DNA from: Alentia gelatinosa
Taxonomy: Eukaryota; Annelida; Polychaeta; Phyllodocida; Polynoidae
Length of the DNA: 64,000 nt
Assembly (NCBI GenBank): GCA_950022655.1
Contig: OX465579.1
Span: 138,021,118 to 138,085,117, forward strand
Direction of reading: 5' to 3'
The notes below the pieces were generated by a model. It was not told the DNA's origin. It saw only the letters and a program-made list of their open reading frames with translations, and did not search any database. Shown here piece by piece: positions 1-11,200 of this stretch. Position numbers and translations under genes: made by a program. Each line of letters opens with the position of its first letter. Position 1 is the stretch's first letter.

Positions 1-1330
1 TTGGTTTAGGTGGGAATACTGGTTGTGAGACCCATGGTGTTGCTCCAGTAACCTCTTCTATGATGTCGTCCATTTTGAGTTGTCTCAGCTTTGCCTCGAC
101 CTTCTTGCGCAGGTTTATCGGTATCCTCCAGTGGGGCTTGGCTACTGGTTGCACTGTTTCATCAATGGATAACTTCACTTTGAAACCTTTCAAGTTCCCT
201 ACCCCCCTGAAGAGTAGGTTGTCCTCTATGAATCTAGGCATGTTTGGTTCCACTGTAGAGATGCCTGCTTCATTTATATGCAGAATCGCTAATCCTTTCA
301 CAATGAGTGACCCTCCTTTTCCCGCAGTTACATAGAAAGTCTCAGTGGTACTGATCTCCTTCTTTCTGACATTAGCTTGAAATTCCCCTAGTACCTTAAG
401 CGGTGCTTCAGCGTTGTATGCTTTGATGGTAATCTTAGAGGATATCAGATCTGGTAGCAGTTTCATTGACTTGTATGTTGTTTCATCAATGATATTTGTT
501 TCCAATTGATGCTGTTGTCTGAGCCAATCCATCCTGACCTCATTGCTACTAACGTGAGCCTCATTGACCTTTGCTTTATGCTTCATTTTCCTTTTTTTCC
601 ATTATTGTTGTCCTTTGGAGATTTTTGCATTTTGTTTTGTGAAGCACATTTTTGAGAAGTGGTTTGGTTTCCCACAATTTCCGCACTCCTTTTCAAATGT
701 TGGACAGTCCTTCATGGCTTTCCCTTGTCTCTGACCAGGTTGTAGTTTTTCGCCGGTAGTTATCAACACAATTTATCTCCGCGATTGCCATTGCTCTTGT
801 CTGTTGTCCAGCCATCTCCATTGCTCTACTTTTGTTCAGGATCTGTTGTAGTGTATACCCTTCCTCTAGAGCTTGGGCTTGAAGCTTCTCTGAGGATCCA
901 TGTCAGATGATCTGCGTTTTTATTTCTCTGTACATGTCTTGGAAGTCACAGAACCTTGCTAATTGCTTTAGCGCTGTCCCATAGTCATCTATTGTTTCAC
1001 CCCCTTTTTGAAGTCAGTCGCAGAATTCAATGATCGCATAGTCATTATTTTCATGTGGAGTGAAGTATGTTTGCAGTGCTTCCCTGAAAACTGTATAGAC
1101 ATCTTGGTACTGCCCATGTTGGGTTATGTTAGTGTGTCGGCTATGTCGTCAACATCCTCCCCAGCGTAGTGGCGCATGAGGGCGACCTTCTGGGCTGCAA
1201 CATCTATATCCAAAGCCAGTAGCAGATTCTCAAATTGTTTGACCCATTTCAGCCAGTGCAAGCCTATGTTAGACTTCTCTGAGATATCAAATGATGCATA
1301 AGTCTGGTAAACCTCCAGTTGCCATAGCTG
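1..1330 (-). pseudogene. Degraded Gypsy-type gag-pol fragment, running off the left edge
   Basis: Read on the minus strand, this is a decayed LTR-retrotransposon body. About 1330 down to 800 gives broken gag-like sequence with many stops. Near 720-605 there is a retroviral-type zinc knuckle, CGNCGKPNHFSKMC, fitting CX2CX4HX4C. From about 532 down to 2 the frame stays open with no stop. It starts in the tail of an aspartic protease (NIIDETTY-like; the catalytic Asp lies just beyond the break and is missing), passes through the linker with LSIDETVQPVAKPHWRIP, which is typical ahead of Gypsy reverse transcriptases, and ends at the window edge where RT should begin. It differs in sequence from the element at 3072-6452, so it is a separate insertion. 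Gypsy-type assignment is confident; the clade is not. Confidence 0.8.
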
Positions 1331-2315
1331 TGGTGTGGTTTTTTTTTTATTTGGTAATTTTTGTTAGGGAATATTGTGTGTACATTCACTGAATTTGGCT
1401 ATTGAGCTGTTCTTCCATTCGGGTTCTCACATAGATAGTCACAAAGCCAACTCACCCAGACAAACCAACCGGCCACCCCAACTAACCACTCTTTGTCTGG
1501 TAATCAGTCCCCTCACTGTGTGAATATTACAGTTTTTCAAGTCTCTAGTTGTACTAGTGGCACTGTTGAGTACTCCTTGCCAGCACTTGTATTGTAAATA
1601 AGCAGAAGCACATGGCCTGTGACCTGACTCTCAAGATGTGGCTTTTGTCACCAGTTATAGCTTTCACTGACAGTAAACATGTATTCACAATGTAGAATAT
1701 AAAGTTCACCTCCCTTTTGTTTGGTGAATTACATATCCTTGTCACCAGATGTGGTGTTTAAGTGGGTTTCATGTACTAGGGAGTGACAAACACTTCTTTA
1801 GGCAGCCATCTTTATTTCCGGGAGTCCTGTGTAACATGAAATGTGTTCCCCCTACATAAGGCAGTGTATATGAAATATATGACACTGTAGTAAATTTTAA
1901 CTCTTAACACTACAGGAGGTGTGACACTGTGTTAGAAATAAAGATGGTTTGGAACTTGAGTTGAAGCAAGAAAGACATTGGTTGTTGATTGAAGTTCAGG
2001 CTCAAGCAGTTTACAACACCAGTGGGTGGACAGTTACACTGCTGGTGGGTTGGACAATTACACCCCTGATAGATGCCGTAATGTCACAATTCAGCTATAA
2101 ATAGAGTCAGTATTGGCCAGTCAGGTCAGTCTGGTGCACCAGCTCACTGAGCGAGGTCCCTGGAGCTCAGCACACTCTACCTTTACTGTATGGTTATATA
2201 GATTGTTTGACTGTTGATGGACATTTATTGTACATGTTTATTGTTTAGAGTTGGGCACTATAATGCACCGTGTTGTTGTCATACATGGAAAACGACCGTT
2301 ATAATACATACGTAT
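1331..2315. other. Intergenic stretch with no recognised gene
   Basis: No coding signal was seen. A TATA-like CTATAAATAG near 2094-2103 on the plus strand, followed by GC-richer sequence, might belong to an old LTR, but no matching ends were found. Confidence 0.4.
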
Positions 2316-2913
2316 TGTAGTGAGCCTTCTGGAGGGGGGCTGCTGGTTCATCGCCGCCGCCTCTGGAGGCCTCGTTGGGTCCGGAGGGTTCAGAAGGTTC
2401 AGAGGGGCTCCAGAGTGTTACCTTGGTGACACGCCGTGAGCCCACCAGGTGGTGCCCTGGTCCCGGAAGTGATGTCAGAGGGCATCCGGGAGGCTTGCTA
2501 TATAAGTCTCTGGTTGCGCTCCGGATGGCAGTCCATCTCGAGACTCGACCTGAACCACCTCCGGAAGGCTCCCTGTGGACCTCCTGATTGACACCCTCCG
2601 GCTGCTGTTGCAGCCAGGAATTATGTGTAGTTCAAGGATTGGAGTAACTTTAACTTCATAAGCACTCCATACGCCTCGTATTCTAACCTAGTGAGCGCAC
2701 TCCATACGCCTCGTATTCTAACCTAGTGAGCGCACTCCATACGCCTCGTATTCTAACCCTTTAACTGCATAAGTGGTCAAAACCTTTATTGTTGTGCTGG
2801 AGGAACCTTGTTGACAGCTATTCACCCGTCTGTGTATACCAGTCCCCGTTGAGCCGGCTGTGAATAAAACCTTGAAATTGTACTTGTGTGTGTCCCAGTC
2901 ATTCTGTACTACA
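2316..2913 (+). mobile_element. Solo LTR-like block (TGTAG...CTACA)
   Basis: The block starts TGTAGTGAG and ends GTACTACA, so its ends are short inverted repeats of the TG..CA type. It holds a TATA box (TATATAAG, 2499-2506) and an AATAAA signal (2863-2868) about 50 bp before the right end, in the order expected for U3-R-U5 on the plus strand. No coding body or primer-binding site follows; instead the sequence runs into a dispersed repeat also present at 28.7-28.9 kb. Flanking hexamers ACGTAT and ACATAT differ at one position and could be a decayed target duplication. Its orientation is opposite to both neighbouring Gypsy bodies. An LTR without its partner is the best reading; a long MITE is less likely because of the ordered TATA and polyA signals. 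Confidence 0.65.
2662..2756 (+). repeat. 35-bp tandem repeat inside the LTR-like block
   Basis: Nearly three identical copies of a 35-bp unit beginning GCACTCCATACGCCTCG, lying between the TATA box and the AATAAA of the LTR-like block. Identity between copies implies recent expansion. Confidence 0.9.
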
Positions 2914-2924
2914 ACATATTAGTA

Positions 2925-3071
2925 TGGCAATTGTGGCAGAAAAGATAATAAATGAGGTACTGTAACACTGGGCAGACCCATGGCTGTGGAGTGGGGGCCC
3001 ATCATACCAAGACTGATCTGCTATGCAAGACTATTTCTGAATTAATGTTCAGTGCAATGTTTTTCAATAGT
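2925..3071 (+). repeat. Dispersed repeat A, left part, split by the Gypsy insertion
   Basis: Starts TATGGCAATTGTGGCAGA and includes CCATGGCTGTGGAGTGGG. A second copy lies in reverse orientation at about 28680-28945. The sequence breaks at 3071, where the Gypsy LTR begins, and resumes at 6453. Confidence 0.8.
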
Positions 3072-3176
3072 TGTAGAGTGTGATATTGCACCGTAATGAT
3101 AAGACTGGCAGATGTTTGTAGATTATGCTGGAGATGTTTATTCCTGTGTGAGAGGATACAAGATGGAAGTCACATA
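3072..3176 (-). repeat. Truncated 3' LTR of the Gypsy element
   Basis: Closely similar to 6190-6301 (the right copy has a 6-bp extra ACTGAG), beginning TGTAGAGTGTGATATTG. Similarity ends abruptly at about 3176, where RNase H-side coding sequence begins, so the integrase region and the upstream part of this LTR were lost in one deletion. Confidence 0.85.
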
Positions 3177-3672
3177 TATCTTTGACAACATGCCACTTGC
3201 TAGACCGAGCAAGTTCAAGTGCCTTCCGGTAAGTTTTATCGTTGGAAGCTACATCGCAAATGTCGCTGAGGGACAACGAAGCAGAGGTGCATGACTCTGC
3301 AATATGATTGACATAGAGTTCCACAATTTGTTCTTCACAAGAACTTTTCCAACTAGGGACTGGATGCCGAGACATCCAGTCTGTAGGATTCTGGTATCCA
3401 GGCAAATGCTTGATTTCAAGATTGTATGATTGGAGACGTAGCCCCCATCTTTCGATCTGTAATGAAGGTGCTTTAGCTTTCTTCCAAATTGTCTCAAGGG
3501 GTTTGTGGTCTGACCAAACCATGAATTTTGGGGCACTGCGCAGGTACATATCAAAATGCTCACAAGCCCAGATGATAGCCAGAGCTTCGCGCTCTGTCTG
3601 GCTGTACCAAGACTCGGTTGGAGATAACGATCGGCTTGCAAACTCAACTACTTTGTCATCTTGACAGAGCAT
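3177..3672 (-). pseudogene. RNase H domain of the Gypsy pol, truncated
   Basis: Open minus-strand frame with the RNase H pattern of Ty3/Gypsy polymerases: FASRSLSPTE near the start, SQTEREALAIIWACEHF (acidic Glu), WSDHKPLE (acidic Asp) and the tether-like HLPGYQNPTDWMSR. The domain cuts RNA from RNA:DNA hybrids during reverse transcription. It should continue into an integrase zinc finger, but after a short linker the frame runs into LTR sequence. A frameshift near 3690-3740 separates it from the RT piece upstream. Confidence 0.85.
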
Positions 3673-3701
3673 AGCACCTAGACTAACAGGACTTGCATCT
3701 A

Positions 3702-4974
3702 CTATGAGCTCTGTATCTTTACTTGTATCAAAATACTGTGCACAGTTTCATTGGATAATTTGTTTTTCAGAACTTCCAGTGCAATTTCTTTCTCATCTGT
3801 CCAGACAATCTCACTATCACTGCGAAGGAGTCGGCGAATCGGTTCGCTTGCAGTAGCATAGTCAGGGATGAAACACGCACAATATGTTAACATACCTATG
3901 AGGCTTCGTACCTCTGACACATTTGTTGGGGTTGGTATGTTTTTGACAGAACTGACCTTTTGGGGGTCAGGGGATATGCCTTCAGCATTAAACTTTAAAC
4001 CATAGAAATTTACTTCTTCTTTGTAATACTCATTTTTGTAGCTATTTACAGTCAGACCAGCATTGTCTAAAGCAGCTAATGTCTCTCTGAGAGCTTTTCC
4101 ATACATTTTGTCTGCATTTTTGCCTTTCAGAGGCTGATGAGATACTGAAAAAGAGTCTTTTGTATCTAAAGAGACCTTTGTGTGTACTGAAAGTAGTAAT
4201 ATACCTAGACTCAGGGTGAAGTTCAAGCTGGTGGTAGCCAGCCTTCAGGTCAATTTTAGTAAACACAGAAGCACCATTTAAGTCACTAATGAGTTCCTCA
4301 GTTGTTGGTAATAGATGTCTTTCCCTGAGAATTGCTTTGTTTGCCTCACGCATGTCAACACAAATTCTGATTTCATCTTTGCCGCGTTTTGGCACCACAA
4401 CAATGGGACTGACCCAGTGAGTGGGTTCTCCATCTACCTTTTCAATTATGTCTTGACTCAACAAATGTTCCAATTCCTTCTCAACCTTGCTACAAAGGTG
4501 AAAAGGTGTACGCCTGTGTCTCTGTGCCACAGGTTTTATTGAACTGTCAATGTGTAACTTTACCTGTGTGTCCTTCATCTTACCAATGCCCTTGAAGAGG
4601 TTTGGAAAATCACTTTTGAGTTTTTCACCAGCTCCTTGTATTGAGTTCAGAGTTAATGTTACCAGCCCAAGATCTGTTGCTGAATTGTACCCAATCAGGG
4701 CACCATAGTTACCTGATACCACCTGGAAGTCATGTACCTGGATTTTCATTTTAGTTTCTACTGTAAGTGTACAAGTACCAAGTACCTTGAGTGGTTTTCC
4801 ACCACCATAGGGACACAACCTTGTTTTACCTGATTTGAGCTGGGGCCTACCTAATGTGTCATACAATTGTTCATTGAGAATATTTGCCACACTTCCTGTA
4901 TCTACCATTACCTTGCATGCAATATTGTCAATTTTCACAGAAGCGAGTGGATGACCTTGATTTACAAAGTTCAA
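3702..4974 (-). pseudogene. Protease and reverse transcriptase of the Gypsy pol, broken
   Basis: The frame ending at 4042 starts in an aspartic protease (VMVDTGSVANIL, catalytic DTG) and passes through the pre-RT linker into RT motifs including WVSPIVVVPKRG, IRICVDMREANKAI and FTKIDLKAGYHQL. Near 4130-4150 the reading shifts to a second frame that resumes downstream in the connection region (NFYGLKFNAEGISPDPQKV, VRSLIGMLTYCACFIPDYA). The stretch between them, which should carry the YxDD catalytic motif, is missing. The RT is therefore dead by deletion, not only by frameshift. Fold-level assignment to Gypsy/Ty3 is firm. Confidence 0.88.
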
Positions 4975-5022
4975 ACAAAGACAGTCTTTTGGGCAAATAT
5001 GGTTGATGGGTGCGCTATGGCG

Positions 5023-5734
5023 TCACCTCTCGTTGTAGCTGTACTCATCTTCACTGGAGTCAGACTGCACTGGGGCCTCAGCAAAGGCATTCACTTTACC
5101 CTTACCACGGTCCTGCTCTGTGCATTTCAGCTTGAAACAGACTGATCTAAAGTGCCCTTCCACCTTACAGTAGTTGCAGGTTTTTCCTATGGCAGGACAC
5201 TTCTTGTCTGTTGGATGTGGTCGGTTGCTACTACACCGGTTACATATATAGTCAGAGTTTTTGCTAGCATGGCCTGTTTTTGCACCAGACCGATAATCAG
5301 GACGAGCGTTCTTGTGGCGTAGCACACTCACAGAGGGCTCCTGCCGATTGTCTTTTTCCATGAGAGATGCCTGGGTGTCAGCCAGCTCCAGGGTACGCCC
5401 AAGTTCCAGGATATCAGCCAGAGACCTGTCAGGCTCACGCAGTGCACGTTGCCTAAGCCTGTTTGAGCGACAATGCTGTGTGAGCTGACACAGGAGCTCA
5501 TGGTCAACATTCGTGAATTTACAGTTCCGTGCAAGTGAGCGAAGTTCAGTTACAAAGTCATCCAGGGACTGCCAGTAGAAGAGCACGGCCGCGGCTATCT
5601 TTTTCTTCCCCCACAATGTCCATAGCCACAAAAAGGTTTTCTAGTCTAGCCAGCCACTTTTTCCATCTGGGGCCTGCACTGGCCCTGTCAGTCTCATAGT
5701 CAAAGGAAGGAAATGAAGGAAAACAACCCTCCAT
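5023..5734 (-). pseudogene. Gag-like polyprotein of the Gypsy element, frameshifted
   Basis: The probable start is the ATG at 5734-5732, giving MEGCFPSFPSF. The frame breaks near 5600-5630 and continues in another frame to 5023. Gag binds and packages the element RNA. Near the C-terminus are two cysteine-rich motifs: a CNRCSSNRPHPTDKKC arrangement and a classical zinc knuckle CNYCKVEGHFRSVC (CX2CX4HX4C). The N-terminal WKKWLARLENLFVAMDI motif resembles that of the gag at 1-1330, so the two elements belong to related families. Confidence 0.82.
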
Positions 5735-6170
5735 ACTCACAGAGTTCACAAAGTGTGGCAGACTAAATTATTCCCAGTGGAGAAAAAAATGTGGCAGGCC
5801 CAGAGTCAGTAGTGGTATACAAAGTCAATAGCATGTGTGAGTAAATGGCCTACCTTGCAGTGTCCAATGTGACATAAACACAAAGTGGAGTAAAGTCCAC
5901 CAAACCTCACCAACATTGTCCTCTAATATGCGATTAGGGATGTCCAGACCAATGCTAGTAGATACAACAGACAAGGATAGGCCCTGCTTTACTCACTGTA
6001 GAAGGGAAGAGAAGGAGAGCTTAGGCCTATAGTTGTAGCCAGCAACAGAATCCATGTGCCAGCATGTGCTTCACAGCCACCATTTTGTTCCTAGACTGCC
6101 AGAATATAAGTTCAAATATAACACACTCACAGTTCCCAAAACTTCCCAAAAGGTTATTCCATGGGTTCCT

Positions 6171-6189
6171 TGGATGTCCTCGTCGCCAT
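6171..6189 (-). other. Candidate primer-binding site beside the 5' LTR
   Basis: Directly inside the 5' LTR the minus strand reads ATGGCGACGAGGACATCC. A TGG start at this position is the usual tRNA-primer site. The tRNA was not identified. Confidence 0.55.
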
Positions 6190-6452
6190 TGTAGAGTGTG
6201 ATATTGTACTGTAATCATAAGACTGGCAGATGTTTGTAGATTATGCTGGAGATGTTTATTCCTGTGTGAGACTGAGAGGATACAAGATGGAAGTCACATG
6301 ACATCCTGTTGCCCTACATTTGAATCTAAGTCACAGTGAGTAGTACACCAGCTGCTCACAGAGTGGCAGCACTGGTAGGGTTATGTAAATAGAAGAGGAG
6401 GGTGACTGGAGTAGCCACCTACAAATACAACTATACATAGTAGGATACTACA
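6190..6452 (-). repeat. Intact 5' LTR of the Gypsy element
   Basis: 263 bp with TGTAG...CTACA ends. It is paired with the stub at 3072-3176 and bounded on its outer side by the ATGGT target copy. Confidence 0.85.
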
Positions 6453-6497
6453 ATGGTCATCTTACGAAAGTTAGGAGCAAAATTGTTGGTCTATTAA
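6453..6497 (+). repeat. Dispersed repeat A, right part
   Basis: Continues the repeat broken at 3071: the TCATCTTACGAAAGTTAGG region matches the reverse complement of 28711-28750 with scattered substitutions, then similarity fades. Confidence 0.75.
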
Positions 6498-8102
6498 GGA
6501 AGATCATATCATAGTTTGTCACTATGAGTTTACTATAATTTTGACTGAGTACTGTAGTCTGCCACTATGGGTTAACTGTTCCTCTATATGAGTAATGTAC
6601 TTTGACACTATCACCATAAGTCTAATTTAGAGGTATTATAGTTTACTGTCATTTTTTGCTATAAATGTAAATGACAGCTACTGTTAACCCTTCCTAAGAT
6701 ATGTAATATGGTTTGATTTATAGTTTTCACAGAGAGTACTGGAGAATAATGGAAATAAAGAAGATGACAAACTTTCCCAACAAACTTTCTTCAGCCTCTT
6801 CTGTCGAGACCCTTGTCCCCCCTTTTGACAGTAAAGAAACCCACGGCAGAGCTGCGCACAGGACACTTCATTGAAGATCCGGTGGCTGCCGTTACACCTG
6901 GATTCTTGTGTAGATTTTTTGTGTTCTCCTAATAGCCTATTTCCATTGGCCATCACCGATATACAGTCAGGAACCACCGATGGACGGTGCACTGCTGACG
7001 CCAAATGGAAATTAGAAGAATACAGAGAATCTGCACAGTGTTTGTCGGGCCAATGGAAAAAGGCCTTATGTTGTCTCTTCTAATGCCATGTGTTTTCGCG
7101 GATGACAGGGAAATCAGCCTGTAGTGCGGCCACTTTTCACCTGGTAGCGCCTTCATATGCTCTAGCAATGAATTTAATAGTTTTACAAACCTGCAGATTT
7201 GGAAGATTCATTAAAGAAATTTCTGGCTACATGTGTTTCACGCAGCAAAAGATTTGAAAAATATGCCAGATGGGTATAGGGCTAGAACAAATGTTTTGGT
7301 TAGGGTTAGGGTAAGAGTTAGGGATAAGGTTAGGGTTAGAGGTAGGGTTTAGCGCCATCCTCCGATACTGGTACTCTTGATGAAATAATCGGTGAAATAT
7401 TATATCTCAAATATTACACACCACCTACCGACCTTTTGCCTAACCTAAGAAATGTCTCCTAGTAAAAATGATTGGTGGCAGAATGAAATTTTAAACCATT
7501 GAAATGTCGCCACCTACTACAATCGTTTTATGGTCACCTGTTATGGCTAGGGATGAATTCTCAAAGAGAACCACCCACTGACTTTTAAATTCTTTTTTTT
7601 TATATTAGATAAGAGTGTCATCTCACAACTGTGAGTTTTTCAGAACACTCCCTTCACAAGGTATACATTGTAGTAGTGGTAAAGTTTACAATATAAATAC
7701 ACAAGGTTTATGAAAAAGGTTGTGAAAGATAAATGTGATGATGTTGAGGTAATATAATTCACCAGTTGCTTTCAACATAGTCACATGGTAACTCTACACA
7801 CTCACATTTAAAAGTTGTTTCTTAAACTCTTCCTTGGTTTTACTCTGTTGACATTCATTTTGGCACCTCTATAATAGGGAATATTTAGAACTATTGTGCT
7901 ACGTGTATGACAGATACTGAAAAGACACTCATCAATAAACCTATATTTATACATAAGACAGCATAACATCCTCCTCCTGCGCTTCCAAAGTGGGTCTAAA
8001 TTACAGTCCATTTCCATGCTTTTGATTGATACTCTCGTCCCTCGTGAGTATCGATACAGGGCCCAAATAATGGGTAACCACTTTGTCAGCAGGTGCTAAG
8101 CC
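6498..8102. other. Intergenic region
   Basis: No coding exon recognised. It holds a short telomere-like array (7299-7351). The stretch just left of 8103 would be the 3' UTR of the minus-strand transporter gene. Confidence 0.5.
7299..7351 (+). repeat. Degenerate interstitial telomere-like repeat (TTAGGG)
   Basis: About eight TTAGGG-like units with variants GTAAGAG, GATAAGG and GAGGTAGGG. Fits the animal telomere unit; too short and degenerate to be a chromosome end. Confidence 0.85.
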
Positions 8103-8220
8103 TCATGCATTAGAGGTGACAGGTGAAGATGAATTGTCCTCTTGGATGGCCGGCCGTTGGCCATCCAGAAGTGATTTCTGATCGTCCCTACTCTCATTGC
8201 CATGGTTACACGAAGGTATC
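8103..8220 (-). CDS. CRT-like transporter terminal exon
   Basis: Acceptor TTTGTAATTACAG|G. Encodes a polar tail IPSCNHGNESRDDQKSLLDG and ends SSSPVTSNA-stop. It contains a DDQKSLL stretch that resembles an acidic dileucine endolysosomal sorting signal ([DE]xxxL[LI]); localisation from it is an inference. Confidence 0.8.
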
Positions 8221-11200
8221 CTGTAATTACAAAGAAGACAGTTTTAGAGGGAAACCATAATCGGTAAGATAGTTACTTCTGATAGTCATTGAAGCCATGT
8301 TGCAACCTTGTTTAGGAACTCAGCATGATGGTTTTATCAACCTTATTTCATTCAGCCGAGCTACGCTCCGTCTGGTCATATTTTCTCACATGATCACACT
8401 TGCTATGCATATAGGGACTTTTTCTATTTGGGATTGAGAGGTCATTGAACTAAAAAAATCCTATTTTCCATTTTCTTAAACCAGGATCGTCAGTATAATC
8501 ACATGCTAACAAAACAACTTGTAATTCTGATTCAAGAGTTCTGTCTAAGGGACGTTTTGATACTTTACTAAGAAACTAAGCTAGTATATTGCCAAAATTT
8601 CATTAAATCATATTACTTTATTACTGCAATATAAAGTGTATTAATGAATTGCTCAACATAACCTACAAACTTGCTATACAGTAGCTCAAATGGTGCTGGT
8701 CTACAACTTCATTATCTTTTGTGGAAAACCTATAGAAATTTAATGTTGACAAAGAATTTTTCAATTTGAATAGTACTGTTTTTTACATTCACCTTACGTC
8801 TGATTTCACAAATTACAACTTTTTCAGAATATCTATAAAGCCAGAACCTGAAATGAATCAAAGGTTGATGAAAGACTCACCCCATGCTGTAGATGGCTAT
8901 GGCAGGCAACATAATTGAAATGGCGCCAAGACTGAGCCATGTACTGAGCGCCACATGCGGATCCCATGCAAATGGTTGTTCCCGGAAAAGAGTCCAGAAA
9001 AGGAAGACTATAGGTGTCCGCATGGCCTGATGGAGAAATAGTTTAATCAAGCAAACATTGTTCACCAGTTATCTATATAAGTAAATAAAGAAATAAGAAG
9101 CACTATATCCATGATATATCCAAAGTGGTATGGATTCTACAATATATGAATTAAGTAATAAGAAAAAACGTAAGTATTCATAATATATTTCCAAGGCGAT
9201 GGGTCAAAGTAATTAGGTAAACTCTATTCGCTCATAAGGATACATCTAAAGATGTATGTGGAATTCTCCCAAATATGTATTCAACCAAGAGAAACTGTAC
9301 CAGAACAATAACGACGAAGCTGGCTCCCTCGGAATAGCGCATCAATCCTGCGAAGGCAATAGCTCCGATCAGATTCGATGAGAAATTGAGCCATCCTAAG
9401 GTGGCTACCTCAGAACCGCAGCCAGCAGCTCCAAACAGACACTGCACGTTAAACACCAGTCTGCAAGTAAAGCCAAGAGTTATCATTCCTGAAAAAAAGG
9501 AATTTTACTGAACAAATATTAAATGTCAACATTTCTATGTTTAGATAAAGCTTAAAGTTGTCAGTTCTAAACAAATATTATCTGTTAAGATTTCAGTCCA
9601 TTCCAGTGCAACATACATTCAGCAGTTTTAAACAGACTCTGAGTGCCCAACATCGGTAAATACCATATATCGGTAGGCAGTCTATAAATAGAATATATAG
9701 GAAGCAGTACTAAATAGACATTAAACCTCAGTCTATAGATCATCAATTTACTGATACTGCTCCAATATGTTTATATCATATGCTTGAAATATAGAATTCA
9801 TCAACAATACTTATATATGCTTGTATTACACAGGAGGAAACTTTGAGTTTCTGGATATAGCTTTGGTGTATTGACGGCAATGTGTGTGTGTGCGGGGGGG
9901 GGGGGGGGGGTGTTGCAGGACATTAGGGCACACCACCTTAAAGTCGGGACGTTAGGGCCCACCCTACACCGGGGATATGTGAAAGCCTCAGTCGCACTTC
10001 GCCCGCACCGCAATACTGCAGTCACACATGTGGTGCCGGGAGGGAGATGTGGCATAAATAGATGTTAGGGCCCACCTAATTTTGCATAATTGCCTAATGT
10101 TTGAATACTGGAGAACTCGACCCGTAAAAAACTTGACCCGTAACAAACTCGACCCATTTAAAATTTTCACTGAATAAATACTATATTTAGTAGTAAGTAT
10201 AAGTAAGTAACCCTATCCCTAACCCTTACCCTTATTTCTAACCCTAAGCCTATCCCTAAGCTTATCCCTAAGCCTATCCCATCCCTAACCCTATCCCTAA
10301 CCCTAACCCTATCTCAATCCCTAACCCTATCCCTAACCCTTACCCCAACCCTTACCCTAACTCTTACCCTAACCCTAACCCTAGGTTGGCTTTAGGCGGG
10401 CCCTTACGTCCCGATGAGTGGGGCCCTAATGTCCCGACTTTCGGGTGGTGGGCCCTAACGTCTACATACCTGTGGGGGTATACATTACATTCAAAGTACT
10501 GGTAATCATATACACGTTCAATTTCTGTGCGTGATGCACTGTATGCCGGGCCAGATATACTAACATTAACGTTGTTTACAAGGGTGGACAATATGGACAT
10601 ATATAAGTATTAGTGGTAGATACCCCCAGATGAATACATGTATAAACTCAAAGTTTTGTCCTGTATTGGTGTATATATTTGATAGATTTAGAATTCATCA
10701 AACTTACGTTTCGCAAAACTTGCTGATGCTGTTGGACGTACCAAACCCAGGGATGAAATCGACCCAGAAGAGTCCAGCTGCAGTGAGGGTGCTGAATAAA
10801 CACCACCAGAAAAGGAAATAGACGAGGTGAACTTCAGCTGCCTTGGTTGGACCAACACTATTTGTGCTGTCCGGTGATTTGTCCTGTACACTCCTCTCCA
10901 TGATACTGTTAGCGATAGCATATGGCACCTAAGGATAGACATCATATATCTGATAAATATTATATATCCTCCGAAATTGTAAGCAGATGGCACGATCAGT
11001 TTGTGCAGGAAGGATACTGAAAATATGTGGTCATATTATATATATAGTTAGACAAATATTACTGAAAAGTTCAATGTCTTTTAATCAGAATGATATTTAG
11101 GAATAGCAGCCCTTATTTGCATACCATTGATAAAACCATGCAGATGGGCCACAGAATTCTTGCAGGGCCAATTGCACCTCCCTCCACTTGTTTTGCTTCA

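Larger units (their letters stand above)
3072..6452 (-). mobile_element. Gypsy-type LTR retrotransposon, internally deleted and inactivated
   Basis: Transcribed right to left. The 5' LTR is 6190-6452, the coding remains run 5734-3180, and the 3' LTR survives only as a stub, 3072 to about 3176. Order is gag, protease, RT, RNase H; integrase is absent. The flanking pentamers ATAGT (3067-3071) and ATGGT (6453-6457) are a target-site duplication with one mismatch. The paralogous unfilled copy at 28.7 kb reads ATAAT at the same point. Several frameshifts and deletions make the element non-autonomous. Confidence 0.9.

Noticed and set aside
7299..7351. True chromosome end
   Set aside because: The array is short, degenerate and flanked on both sides by ordinary sequence.
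10688..10993. 101-codon minus frame overlapping the transporter exon
   Set aside because: It is an out-of-frame shadow of exon 10708-10928, which has the family motif and correct splice phases.
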